A stretch of DNA of 64,000 nt, taken from Neurospora intermedia (lineage: Eukaryota; Ascomycota; Sordariomycetes; Sordariales; Sordariaceae). The stretch lies in NCBI GenBank assembly GCA_037102815.1, contig BTPP01000004.1, positions 2,790,001 to 2,854,000 of the forward strand, written 5' to 3'. The position numbers and the translations under genes were made by a program. The notes below the pieces were generated by a model. The model saw nothing but the letters and a program-made list of their open reading frames with translations, did not search any database and had not been told where the DNA came from. Shown here piece by piece: positions 13,101 through 25,221 of this stretch. Position 1 is the stretch's first letter. The number at the start of each line of letters is the position of its first letter.

Positions 13101-13849
13101 CCGACAGCTCCACGGCGCATGCGGGGTACGCGAACGGTTGTATCTGGGTGCAGGGGCCGGACGAGCTGGAGCGCGAGGGGTATATCGATATGAAGGAGGA
13201 GTGGCAGAACGAATATGTTGCCAAGTTCGGAATCACCGTGCAGGAAAGGAAGAAGAGGGAGGAAGGCGGTACCAGCGTGTTCAAGGCCACGCAGTGGGGC
13301 TTCTACGAGCGTGCGGAGGACGTGGATAAGCTCCTTGAGTGGCTGGATCCGCGGGGTGTTAACGAGACTAAGCTGAGGAAGGAACTCGTCAACTACCGGG
13401 ACCGAATTCAAAAGGGCATGGAGAACCGCAAGACCTACGTGGGACTTGATACAGCTGCAGAGGAAGAGAAAAAGGAAGAGAACGGTGCCACGGGTGGAGA
13501 TGCGATGGAGGGTGTTGAAGCCAGCACTACGGCCGCCGTCGTCGAGGAGCCGCCCGTCCAGCCAACAACGAAAGGAGGAAGGGGCAAGCGGAGCACAAGA
13601 GGCAACAACAACAGCCGTGCGGCCACGACCACCAGACAAGTCACTCCCGAGCCACCAGCCTACAGATGTCTCGCATGGGTCAACACCACGGCCATTGAGG
13701 AGATTGGCCATCTCCACGGAGAGCAGCCACCCCCGGCCAGGAATAGGAAGCAAAGCAAGAAGAAGCAGGAGGCGGCCGCTGCGAAGGAAGAGGTCGAAGT
13801 CCAGGTTGCGCCGACAACAAGGAGCGGGAAGAAGAAGGGCGCGAGGTGA
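10197..13849 (+). CDS. itc1: Itc1/ACF1-like subunit of ISWI chromatin-remodelling complex (WAC-DDT-WHIM protein)
   Basis: Seven exons: 10197-10199, 10268-10333, 10406-10464, 10523-10541, 10607-10672, 10739-12516, 12577-13849. They give 1087 aa. The first exon is only the ATG, and the second begins VLFKRKPVQFL, the conserved start of WAC domains. After the WAC domain come a DDT domain (FKAPFDGKILMKSVGPLLETW onward, about residues 360-430), an acidic stretch, WHIM motifs (DYDWIEHLRKRDFKDGGWEL) and the later WHIM/D-TOX block RVLGKDRFWNRYYWF. The C-terminus is basic and low in complexity. No PHD finger or bromodomain is present, so it matches yeast Itc1 more than metazoan ACF1. The known role is as the non-catalytic partner of ISWI in nucleosome spacing and repression. 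Confidence 0.92.
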
Positions 13850-15866
13850 TAAGGTGATACACTGACAGTACAACAAAGATGCCATCACAATTTTCGATGT
13901 CTCCTGCTCTTGGAGAGCAACAGTATATTTTGGTTGGCAGTTTACATTATCATTAGTGCTGGGAGGGGGGGCATATGGCGTGAGCGGCGGCTTATCAACC
14001 TCTTGCGCGTCGTATTTGCAATCGTTCACGCGTAGCATGTCAAGACATCTTTATACACGGGCACTACTGTATACATATATATATACATACATACGTGGGT
14101 GAATGGGGCCGGCAGGGAAGGAAAGACACGGACGGAATGGATGGATGGCATAAGAAAGGAAGGGGGCGTATGAAAAGCATTGGTTTTGTTTAGTTGTCTT
14201 ACAGAGGCATTGACTGCCGGTACTTTGTACCATGGCATAACACATACTTGACACTTTTGAGTTCCTATAGGTACTTTGTCATACCGCGCCGTTCGATGGT
14301 GATAGTCTTGGTATTGTTCATCTGTTTATTGGGCAAAGAAGAGCAAGGCTTGATAACCCTCATGGTATGGGTTTACATTGTGAAATCTCTCTCAATCTTG
14401 GATAGATTCGGAAAACATCCCTCTTTTCAGATGGCGTTTTGTGTGGAGAGAACCGAAGAATCACTTAACATACTGTACCTTACTACTACTAACTTACTAA
14501 TCACACAGAAGTCACATTCTCAACCGTTCAGTCTACCTCTTCGCCCACTCCCCACCACCAACGCATCAACTTCCGCCGTACATTCTCCGCGCTCGCTACC
14601 ATGACTCCTCACTGCGCATCATAGTTTCCTTTAAACTTGATTCTCGATTTGATAGAGAATTTGGGTCTTAGTCTTCACTTGGTTTTGATGAATCCTGTAA
14701 CGGTAGTGGTAGCGGTGGTGGTGGTAGTGATTGTGGGATGACGGTGGTGTAGGAGCGGTTGCCTGGCCTCGTGGACTTGTCTCTGATGAGTTCATGCCCT
14801 CTTTGAGCGCTTTCGAGAAGTTGGTTAGAAGGCATGCAAAGATTCTTTGGTCCCTTTCTAATTTGCCCACCAAGTCAAATTTAGCCCGCTAATAATTGCA
14901 GGGGCGCCCACATCTTGGTTCTAGGCCAGGCTCTCGAAGCGCACCGCAGACGCTAGCGAGCCACCAATGCTGTTTCAGCCATGAGTTACGCACTCTGATT
15001 GGTCGAAACTCTCACGATCTCTCTCGTCCGGCTTTTAACCCCCCCGCCTTCGTCGCCAGTAAGCGCCGGCACATCTTCAACACCAATCCAACCATCGACT
15101 GCTCATCACACAAGTTCGCGCACTGCATGTCTGCATATCCATCTGCGTCTATGTATCTTACAATCTAGCCAATCTGATGGTCAGAGGGCACTATTCTGGT
15201 TCCCCCTCTTCTTTTATCATTTCCACCAGGGAGGGATAATTGACCATCAAGGGAAACATGATAATCCATCACAGGCAACTGGGAGGGTGGCATCGTCAAC
15301 CCCCTACCTCGCAGCATTGCATCGGCAACGCGGACCTCCGGCTCTCCAAGTGGATGGCTCATCTATCTGAAGGCGAGATGCACCCTGACATGATGGGCGT
15401 TTAGGTGCGCGGGTACGCTACCGGACGGTAGCACCGAGAGATCTAAGAGATCCCAGAATCCCATCCTCAGATTCCTTGCTGGCATATCCGGCGCTGTGCC
15501 AATGGCGGTTAGCCGCCCTATGGATGAGAGTAAGGAGATTGAGTTTGGAATCCGTCAGAGGTATTTGTATCAGAACCATCCCGTGCTCCTGAGGCCTGAC
15601 GATCTTCCCTTCTAGAGACAACCTTCCATCCATCTCAATCGAACTGTTGAGCTGTTCGTTTCTTTTCTTTTTTTCGTCTTTCCAAGTTCACTTTTGCGGA
15701 TCATATCCTTCCGCCAGCAAGCCTTCCCTAGCGCTCCTTCGTTCTGTTTTGCTACATCTAAACACCAAGGACAGAGCAGTGCTCTATCTACGGACAGACA
15801 ACAGCATATACACTTCGAGTCAAATTTCACATCGGTCTACTCCCATCTTCAGAGACTTTCACCATC
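13850..15866. other. Intergenic region, no gene seen
   Basis: 2.0 kb between the ITC1-like gene and the membrane-protein gene. It contains a short TA/CATA microsatellite at about 14076-14095. The pyrimidine-rich stretch before 15867 looks like the leader of the next gene. No coding or RNA gene is supported. Confidence 0.45.
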
Positions 15867-16598
15867 ATGTCGTCCGAAAAAGCGCCTTCCACCTCCGAAA
15901 TCTTCGAAGATGCCTCGCGAGACAAGCACCTGCAGAACAAGCTACGCATCGTCCGTATTCTGGACAGCGTTCAAACAGCCATCACTCTCTTGGGCCTCCT
16001 GATGGGCCTTACCGTACTCGGGGTCTCCGCCAACACTCTCTCAGTTTACGATTCCACCAAGCCTCTACCGGGGTCTTTCCTGTCCCTCTGGCCTCAGGAG
16101 TTTAACATCCGACCAACCGTGGCACTGGTCGCCGGCAGCGCCATCATCACTGTCCTCCACATGGTTGCCTTGGTCTTTGCCAAGGTACAATTCGTATGTT
16201 GGCTTCCTATTCTCCACCCGTTCTTGTAGTCAAGACCGCTAAAACTAATACATCATCAACAGCTTCGCACAACCTCAACTGTCCAAGTCTCTCTATCCTT
16301 TGCGCTCCCCTTCTTCTCCCTCGTCGCCGCTCTCATCGCCGTCATCTTTTTCTACTCCGTCAACGCCTCTGACTCTGTCGATACCTTTTTGTCCTGGACC
16401 TGCCGGTGGCGTGCGATTCCAATGTGGACGCAGCCTAACTGGGGAACTCTGTGCAAGCAGAGCAAGGCGGGCATCTACCTGTCCATCCTGCTGATCCCAG
16501 TGGAAGCTGGCGCGCTGGCGTTGAGCGGGTGGTTGCTAAAGGAGAGAAACTACGTGGAGAGATATGTCAATGCTAGGAAGAGTCCTGCTCTTTCTTAG
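15867..16598 (+). CDS. Four-helix integral membrane protein of unknown function
   Basis: Two exons (15867-16193, 16263-16598) join in phase 0 to give 220 aa. The intron is GTATGT...CAACAG. Four hydrophobic segments are visible: about 36-58, 84-106, 116-140 and 173-196. A 30-residue polar N-terminus lacks a signal peptide, and a Trp/Cys-rich loop (LSWTCRWRAIPMW) lies between helices 3 and 4. The four-helix plan resembles MARVEL-type or other small fungal membrane proteins, but I do not recognise a specific family. The gene stands alone between ITC1 and THI6. Confidence 0.78.
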
Positions 16599-17413
16599 GC
16601 GGTGGTGTGTTTTGGTGACAGACGGTACTGTAATATTACATATGTTAATCTGATGGTCAAGGTACGGGTTGGCATTTCTTGGCAATGAAACGGTTACGGA
16701 TCAAGGGTTTAATGAGCAGGGTGGATTTTTGCTGGAAAAGAGAGGCATCGGAAACCTGTAAAGCGATATGAACATGCTTAGGAACAATTATGACGGCTTG
16801 GAAATCCTCAAGTGTCAACTCTGACTCGTTAAGATCGTTGATGATTCACGGTACTGCACGTGTAACGTACGGTAATGCATCAAGCTCAGTATGGCATGAG
16901 AAAGGGACACTCTTCGCACTGTGTAACTTTACCACTTACTTGGAAAACTACGACAGTGTTGGATCTCATGTCAAACTTTAACTACGATTAACCTGCGATG
17001 CATGATCGATAGAATAGTTATCGTGATGAATCACTGCCAAGCTCAAGTAGTTTTATGGTGTAACGCTAAGTGGTATATGTTGCCTCCTGGCCGAAGCCAC
17101 ACACAGTAAACCTATGATAGCCGAACACTGGACGCCTACAAGAAATCACTCGAATCCTTACCACGCACTCGCACTTGCAGATTCACGCAATAGATACTTA
17201 CACTACGTACAGGTTCCCCCTCTTGGCTCTCGAAAAAAATCAAGCCAGACGGTCAGCGGTACGGTCACGGTTACGGTACGCTTGCAGCACCAAGGAAGCG
17301 TGCATTACTGGTAACCACTAGTAGGCGTCCGGGTTCATGTTTGGAGATCGAGCCCCTCAACCACCACTCTCCCACCTCGTCCCTCCCAGCGGAAATCCCG
17401 TTTCGTCTTCAGG
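16599..17413. other. Intergenic region upstream of THI6-like gene
   Basis: 0.8 kb holding the 3' end of the membrane-protein gene and the THI6 promoter. At about 17251-17281 the motif TACGGT/CACGGT recurs several times. I looked for the conserved loops of a TPP riboswitch and did not find them. Confidence 0.45.
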
Positions 17414-19361
17414 ATGGACCGGAACAACGTAAACTATGCCGTCTATCTGGTAACGGACTCTACCCCCGCCATCCTCGGCGACCGAGACCTTTGCGAGGTC
17501 GTCGAGGCCTCGGTCAGGGGTGGCACCACTATCGTCCAGCTCCGCGAAAAGACGAGCGATACCGGGGACATGATTGCCATGGGCAAGAAGCTCCACGCCA
17601 TTACCAAAAAGTACAACGTCCCGCTGCTCATCAACGATCGCGTAGATGTTGCCCTGGCGGTTGGCTGCGAGGGTGTTCACATTGGGCAGGATGATATGGG
17701 TTAGTTGCCTATGCTCATCAGCAGCAGCTTCTCTCACTCGCTCGGGACATGATCGAAGAAAGAGAGAGAGAGAAATGAACAAAAGGATTAACTTGCTTTC
17801 CAACAGAACTATCCACCGCCAGGCGGCTGCTCGGCCCTGATGCCATCATCGGAGTTACGGTCAGCACCGTACAAGAAGCCATGGTGGCCTGCAAAGGCGG
17901 TGCAGATTACCTTGGCATTGGCACCGTTTATGCCACTCCGACGTGAGTGAGAGAAAGAAGAGGCTTCCACATGTCACCGTCGCCACCTCATCAAGATTCC
18001 GAGGCCGAGCGTACATGTCGTCATGCATTCGACGCTAATCGCATACATACAGAAAGACCAACACCAAGAACATCATCGGCGCCGCCGGCGTCCGCAACAT
18101 TCTCCAAGCCATGGCGGATGCCGGGTACGACCACGTCAAGACCGTCTGTATTGGTGGCATCAACGCCGAGAACCTCCAGCGGATCGTGTACCAGAGTGAG
18201 GCCCCGAGCAAGAAGCTTGATGGTGTTGCGGTGGTGAGCGCCCTCGTGGCTGCTCCGGACCCGGAAGCGGCAGCGAAGAACTTGCTTGGTCTATTTAACT
18301 CGCAGCCGCCCTTTGTCACGGAAGCTGCAAGCCCGAGGGCGGAGACGGCGGACAGCATTCTTGAGCTTGTACCGGAGGTGGTTCTGGAGGTTGCTAGGAA
18401 GAAGCCGCTTTCGCATAACATGACGAACTTGGTGGGCACAACAATCCTATGCGCCTTTCTGTGTTTTTCAACAACACTTGACTGATTTGGATTGTGTATA
18501 GGTGGTGCAAAACTTCGCAGCCAACGTGGCCCTCGCCATCGGGGCATCGCCCATCATGGCCAACAACGGAGAGGAAGCCTTCGACCTGTGCAAGCTAGGG
18601 GGCGCACTAGTCGTCAACATGGGTACCGTCGACCCAGACGGGCTACAGAACTATCTCAAGGCTTTGCGAGCGTACAACTCGGTCGGCCAACCGGTTGTAT
18701 ACGATCCAGTCGGGTAAGCATCATTTTCGTCTCCCTAAAAAAACAGAAGACCATCGTCGAGGCTCCTGAAACACCACTAACACATTTCCCACACCCCTGC
18801 AGAGCCGGCGCCACCGCCCTCCGCCGCTCCGCCGTCAAGACCATCCTCTCTCACGGCTACCTGGACATAATTAAAGGCAACGAAGGCGAGATCCGCACCG
18901 TCTACGGCATCTACGAGCGCGAAACCTTCCAACAACGGGGCGTCGACTCCTCTGCAGAGCTAGAAGTTTCGCAAAAGGCCGAGTTAGTCCGCAAACTTGC
19001 CTTGCGCGAGAAGAACGTAGTCGTAATGACCGGTGAAATCGATTATCTCAGTGACGGGCAACACACGTTCCGCATCGACAACGGGCACGCCTACTTGGAG
19101 ATGGTGACGGGAACGGGGTGCGTTTTGGGGACGACCATCTCGGCTTTCGTGGCGGCTTACCCCAACGATAAGCTGGCGGCTACGGTGGTGGCGTTGTTGC
19201 ACTTTGAGATTGCGGCAGAGAGGGCGGCTGAACGAAGGGATGTTCAAGGCCCCGGAACGTTTGTGCCGGCGTTTTTGGATGAGTTGTTCAAGATTAGGAG
19301 GGAGACGGGGCAGGGAAGGATGGGGTGGCTGAAGAGTGCTAAGCTTACTCGGTTGTCGTAG
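17414..19361 (+). CDS. thi6: Bifunctional thiamine-phosphate synthase / hydroxyethylthiazole kinase
   Basis: Five exons (17414-17699, 17807-17942, 18053-18431, 18502-18713, 18803-19361) give 523 aa; yeast Thi6 is 540. The N-terminal half is ThiE-like: YLVTDST, TIVQLREKT, LLINDRVDVAL, GVHIGQDDM, GADYLGIGTVYATPTKT and IGGINAEN are all present. The C-terminal half is ThiM-like: NMTNLVVQNFAANVALAIGA, VVYDPVGAGATALRR, IKGNEGEI and TGTGCVLGT with the catalytic Cys. It phosphorylates hydroxyethylthiazole and couples it to HMP-PP, forming thiamine phosphate in the cytosol. Every junction keeps conserved motifs intact. Intron 1 contains a GA-repeat (about 17757-17775). Regulation by thiamine is likely but not visible here. 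Confidence 0.95.
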
Positions 19362-19687
19362 GCGGGCGCGTATGTTTGGGTGATATGGAAAGCAGAGAGG
19401 GATTGAGAACCGATGAAGAAATGAGAGATACCTTGGGTGGAAATATACGCACGATGTTGAAGTATGCTTGAGGGTATCTAGATGAAGATCAGACCTATGC
19501 CGAATCTCAATGGATGCCGACCGCTCCCGTCGTTCGTTCGGTGATGCTACAGCGAGCTCGGAATGCGGGGTTAGATCGGCATGTACTCGGCTACCTACCC
19601 GCTACTTTAATAGAGCAACCTCCTCCCGCATATAGTGCCCCGGAACTCGGTACCCCTCGCCCTTCCCCGCCTTCCCTGTGATCAAAC
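19362..19687. other. Short tandem intergenic region
   Basis: 326 bp between THI6 (+) and the isochorismatase-fold gene (+). It must contain the THI6 3' end and the next promoter. Nothing else is seen. Confidence 0.45.
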
Positions 19688-20786
19688 ATGAGTTTGTCCT
19701 TCGTCGCAAGACCTTCCTTATCCTTGTTATATAGGAGCATAACTCCTAAATCACTTTACAAACCATCAACCATTGCGATATCTGCCTCGGCAATTTCCCA
19801 CCATCTACCCGTTGTACAAACACGACGTTCATCCATCATGACTGACTCAACTCCGAAACAGAGAAGCTTCGGTATGTTCATATTTGGAAGCTGTTCCAAA
19901 CGCTCTACAATGCCCTTTCACTCTTCACCTCATCAAGAACGTCATTAAACTGACCATTCAATCTAATACCAGAAAAGCCAGCTCTCTTGTACGTCAACGT
20001 CCATGATTTCACGAACCCCAATCCTCATTCTTGACTTCCTTTTCTCATACAATAAACAATAGTGTGTGTGACATTCAAGAGAAATTCCGCAACGCAATCT
20101 ATGAGTTTGACAAAGTGTAAGTATCATTATATGTGTTTTTTTTTTCCCCCCATTCCTCACATTCAACTTGAACAGCCCCTAACACAAGCATCATCCTATC
20201 TCTCTCCAGCGTCTCAACAACCACCAAACTTCTCCGCTTCGCCCACGCCCTTCACATCCCCATCTACGTCACCACCCAGACCCGGGCCAAACTAGGCGAA
20301 ACCGTCTCGGAACTGCAACCCTTTCTCACCACCAAAAAAGACGGTGGTGGCAGCAGCAGCAGCAGCCTACACCCTCTCGTCGCCGCCGACCTCGACAAAA
20401 CTCTCTTTGGCATGTACACGCCCTCTCTCGCCTCTCTGTTCTCCTCCTCGCCCTCCAGTATCCCCTCGCACATTGCTCTGGTGGGAATCGAATCGCACAT
20501 TTGCGTGACGCAGACGTGCTTGGCCCTGCGGAAGAAGCATCCCAACACCAAGATCTACGTGATTGCGGATGGGGTTTCGAGTTGTAACAAGGAGGAAATT
20601 CCCGTGGCGCTGGCGAGGCTGAGGCAGGAGGGAGTGACGGTCACGACGAGCGAGGGGTGGATGTATGAGTGCATGGGGGATGCGGGGATTCCCGAGTTTA
20701 GAGAGGTGGTGAAGATTGTGAAGGAGACGGCGGAGGGGACGAGGGAGGCGTTGAGGGCGCTGGGGCCGCTGGGAGCAAAGATTTAG
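19688..20786 (+). CDS. Isochorismatase-family hydrolase, possible mitochondrial isoform
   Basis: Four exons: 19688 (or 19838)-19871, 19973-19988, 20063-20116, 20210-20786. Exon 2 is only 16 nt. Splicing rebuilds KPALFVCDIQEKFR, the first catalytic-Asp motif. LDKTLFGMY supplies the lysine and GIESHICVTQT the nucleophilic Cys, completing the Asp-Lys-Cys triad. From ATG 19838 the protein is 226 aa. From in-frame ATG 19688 it is 276 aa with an N-terminus rich in Arg, Ser and Leu (MSLSFVARPSLSLLYRS) that resembles a mitochondrial presequence. A Gly/Ser insert follows the FLTTKK segment. It is closest in type to ISOC1/ISOC2-like proteins, and the substrate is unknown. Confidence 0.85.
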
Positions 20787-21086
20787 TCCTAGGGGGGGGC
20801 TGAAAGGTTGATGACGGGCGTTGAGTGCGGGTTACCAAACAGTCGTTTCCTGGGTAACCTACAGGGGTGTCGGTACGAGAACTCGGATGAAACAAAACAT
20901 ATGTAACATGCTACGGTCTTCACAAATCAAACAAGTTCAAATACTCTGTCCCATTTTCCCATCCCAAAAGGTTTAACGCCATACAGCCCGAACAGTTCGC
21001 CAAATCAAAAAGGAAGAAAAGAAGACCCATCACCGATGCCCTGCTTGACCAAGAAAAAACAAGAACAGATTGAATAGGGGGTTAGG

Positions 21087-23340
21087 CTAACAAACCTTCA
21101 ACCCACACACTTCAACACCCTTATTCTCCACATACGCCCTCCTCCTGAAATACCTCGTTGTCAACTCGCTTACAAAATCTGCGTCACTCTTGCTCCACAC
21201 ATCTAGGCCCATGTGTGCCAGCGCTTCGCTGTCGACTCTTATCCACCCCCGCAAACAGCCTTCATACTCGGCTTCGTCGTCCTGGCCTTCACCTTCACGA
21301 TGACTACCTTGGACTCCGGATCGCTCTTGACTATATAGCAATCCAGTCTGATCGTCGACATCGTGATAATCATCCCTGTACTCTTCCTCACCACCCGCAT
21401 TAGGGTCGATGTCGAGGTCGAGCAGATCGTCATCATCTGCACTGTCGACGAGGTCTGCCAAGACAGAGAGCACAGATGTAGTCAGACGATGGAAGTAGGC
21501 GATAATAGCAAGCTCAATGCGGGCCTGCTCCTCATCGGATGTTTCCCGTGCTCCGTCTTGCTGGGCGGTAGGTGATGAGTCCGATTCTGTGATACCCCCC
21601 TCTTCAAGATTGTTGCCGGTCGAAGAGGCAGTGCCAAAACTTGTCCTCCTAGGTGTGCGTCCTGCCATCTTTGGGGTGTTGCCTGTAAGATCGGCAAGCA
21701 AAGCGCTGTCGTGCGCCAACTCGTCGACCTCATCACTGTGGCCTTGCTCGCCTGCTGAGGCCCACCATATAAACCCAGAGTAGGCTAAGGCTGCCCATGT
21801 AGTCGGCTCCACGACTCGCTCGGCGTCATCGTCTGAGTTGGCTCGTGTTAGCGGAAGTGTTTGAGATGTCGCAGTGACCGGTCGAGAGGTCTCGGTTGGT
21901 CTGGTCAGGGAGATTGTCGGCGTTCTGTTGGGCACGTTAGGCGTTGATACCGACCGCTGGCTTGTTCTGTCAGACAATGGACTGCGAAGAATCTGGGGTG
22001 TGGTCATTGATGTTGGGTCAATCCGAGCAAGGCTCATTTTCAGCCACTTGAACCTCCTCAGATCTCGCTGCGTAGCCTTGATTGGCACGCCCTTGGGGCA
22101 CTCGACAGTTGGCCACATACGCTCCTTTGCGTTGCCCGAGTGTGGTGGCGGCAATGTGATGAGCATATCCCATAGACCATCCTTGATCGTGAGGATGGTA
22201 TCTGTTGTACAAGCAATCCATCCGGTTGCAGCCTCCTCCGCAGTAATACTAGACGCAAGATCATTGTCGGTTTCAAGGCTGTCACCCCTGAGATGACGCT
22301 TCATTGCCGCGTGGTGCTCTAGAAGATACCCAATATCGTGAACACCAATGTTGAACAGCGGTCGCAGACGTTGGGTCGATGCCGCAGGATCCACCAGATC
22401 GGAGACTGACAGAGGAATGTTGGAAAGGACAGAGAGATTATACACTAGCAAGGCATGTTAGCAAGATTACCTCGAAGTTACTCGAGGTTCCACAGGGGAC
22501 GTACCGAAATTACAAGCTTCATGTACGGGAGCGTGAGTAGAAATTAGTATACGCTTGCGTAGTAAGGCAGCACGGTGAATGGGAAAGATAAGGGGTCCAA
22601 ATGTATCAAGAAGCGAAGTTAAACTCCAAGCGGGGTGATAAGGTGAGAGTCTGTGAGGTGAGGACATCAAGACGGTGCCGTCTGATGCAGACCTATTTCT
22701 TGAATGGCCTTTTCCGGGCCCGGGACGGCCCCCCTTGTAGCTCAGGGCGGGCGAGTCCAGCGCAGCTTCCGGTAGTGGCGGCGGGTGAGCGCCATCCTGT
22801 ATCCCATTCTGGGCCCAATAGTCCTCCAGCAGATGTGTCTGTTGACGGTCGACAACAAGTTTGCTATATGCCGGGATCCAGTGTTAGCCCCTGACGTTGA
22901 AAGCCTTTTAAAACACACAGCACCGTTATTTACCTAGCAATATCCTTGAGCCGGTCGGCATGGCGCCATGACCTCCCTAGCCGTCCATATACCAACGGAA
23001 CCAAAACCCCAACAGCAATCATACGGGCATGGCGGTTTTCCTCCTCGTCTGTCCTAGCGTTGACAAAGGCGCTCAAGCCAGCATGCCCCCCTTCGTGGAC
23101 AAAGTAAACCAAGTCGTCGGTGACGGTATGGAGGCCGGAAGGAAGACTCTTGTACTCAACAACGCCATCGAGTTCCAGCCCGGGGACCGATCGTTTCCAT
23201 ATAATGGTATATCCGGCCTTGACATCGAAGTCGATCAGAAACAGAGCCGATATGGGAGGCAGGTCGGGAAGGACAGCCGAGGCCGACGGCTGGGGCAATC
23301 GCAAGGAGAGGGACGGCTGTCGCCCTCTGTAGGGGGCCAT
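21087..23340 (-). CDS. LCHN/DENND11 (Anr2)-type DENN-like protein
   Basis: Three exons (23340-22934, 22863-22505, 22444-21087) give 707 aa. Exon 1 begins the longin-like part (ISALFLIDFDVKAGYTIIWKR, VYFVHEGGHAGLSAF). Exon 2 carries the hallmark SPYHPAWSLTSLLDTFGPLIF followed by RKRILISTHAPVHEACNF. Exon 3 continues VYNLSVLSNIPLSVSDLV and then WIACTTDTIL. The joins at 22864-22933 and 22445-22504 are canonical and preserve these motifs. The middle and C-terminal parts contain Ser/Thr- and Asp/Glu-rich linkers plus a final conserved block (SDADFVSELTTRYFRRRAY). DENN proteins are usually Rab GEFs, so a trafficking role is inferred. The gene is divergent from the acyltransferase gene. Confidence 0.85.
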
Positions 23341-25221
23341 GGCGGCTGTCTGGCAATTGGTAATTTGGAGGTAGGGCTATGTCGGCGGTCTTTTGGAGAA
23401 GACGGGCGGTTGATTATGGCAGTCGCATGTGCTGGACTGAGACCATGATATCATGTGGATCCCCCACCAATTGACCATGCAGTGGGTGTAGTGGTCAATT
23501 GCAATCGCAATTGTTCGACACGTGAGTTTACCACACAGTAGTCGGTCGGGCGTCTGGGTGGCGGCGCGTGTACTGAGGTATGCTGTATGACAAAGGCGTT
23601 ACTGGACAAGATCGCGCCGGTGAAAATGAATACAAGCGACGACGAAAGTGATGTTGTGCGGTCGGCGGTGGTGTTGGAGTCGGGGCCAAAACGCCGGGGC
23701 GGTCGCTGTTTGTTATTCTAGCAGGTACTGTATAGTTGGTGTCTGGGCAGTGACCGACTGTGAGACGGCGACTCGTGACAGCAAGGGGAGGGACAGGAAT
23801 GAAATGATCTGATGCGGGCCATGGCGGAAAGAACTTGCTTGAACGCCAGGGGAACGAGGGGAGCGTTTCCATGTAGGTATCAAACTTACAATACATGGCC
23901 CCTACCTCCGTAATTGTCGTATCAGTGTAACGCCTTGGCCTGCTCAAATGGTACGCAGCATGCTAAACCCAATTGATCAGATTCCTTGGGCGCGGTCGAG
24001 CACCTGAAGAAGAAGGATTGGCCTAGCCAAGTCTGGGGCACCACTGGTACCTGCCTGGCATCATGTCATCAGATCCCCAAAGATTTCCTGTTGAACGCCC
24101 AAACTCCGCTCGTAGTGACACCACGGTAACACACGCAAATGCTGACATGTGAAGACACCCCCCCATTCTCAGTCTCGTAGATTGTATGGTGGAGGGTCGG
24201 CTCTATGATAGCTGCCCAATGGAGAGCAATGAGATCAGTGTTGGTACACAGTAGAGTAGTGTTCGTTCAGTCGTTGCGAACAATAGTGTGATTCGTTGGG
24301 CCCGGCTATGTACTTATACGCCCAGCTGGTCAAAGAGATTCGAAAGGGTTCTGAAGAGAAAAATTCAGCCTCAACAAGACATGGTCATGACAGGCACCGC
24401 AACTGTGGTGCACAAGACGACGGGAATTCTATGGACCAATCAAGCGGCACGATCAGCAGTCATCGATCCCACGGTTCAGTCAGAAACCCCACACTCTTGA
24501 ATCCCCAACCGGTGCCGATGAATTGCTTGCGACAGAACTGCAACATCCCATCGGCTACGTCGTTCATTTGTTGCTTCTGCTTCAGCTGCTGCGTCTTATT
24601 GCTTGTGCCGTGTGTCCGGCCTCTCCTGTGCCGTCGTCCTGTTTGTATCTCTTTTGTCGGTGAACGTGAATACAGCTTCTCTCTACTTTCATCCATCACA
24701 GTCACTCTCAAACAACTGAAGCTACCTCCAGTCTTGCACACCAAATCCTGTGTCACGCCAGCCTATTCCTCTTTCTCTCTCACCAACAACCAAGTCCCTG
24801 ATACCTTTTTCCCCAACAACATCTCGGTTCCTTCCCACGCTGCAAGGCCAAGACTGCTGCACACTTTGCGCCGCTGTAAGTCCGCTGACCGGCTGTTACT
24901 TATTACTTGTGCTTGTGCCTTCCCGTCTTGCTTCGGAAGCAGCAGACCATGTGATGGTCTTTTCTTTCTCTCAAACTAACCTCTTAACCATACTGACCCA
25001 GACTTAGATCCGACGAAAACGCATATCCGATCCTACTTGCCTTTCCCCGACCGCTGTCTAGCACCCCCCGTCTTGCCTGCGTCATATTTCCAACCACACG
25101 CGACGTCCCGATCTTTCCGCAGGGCAGACCCCGTTTTAGCGGCATCGCAAACCCCTTCCGAGTCCCACTTGCGAAATAAAAACATACCTCTGGGACCGTT
25201 GGGTGTCTAGTCACCGCTGTC
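23341..25221. other. Divergent promoter region, LCHN-like / acyltransferase
   Basis: 1.9 kb. The half nearest the acyltransferase (about 24500-25200) is C/T-rich with several short upstream ATGs, typical of a long leader. No domain-bearing frame was found on either strand. Confidence 0.45.

Noticed and set aside
16599-17413. Possible TPP riboswitch before THI6
   Set aside because: TPP riboswitches are known in some fungal thiamine genes, but the conserved CUGAGA and related loops were not found in the leader or first intron.
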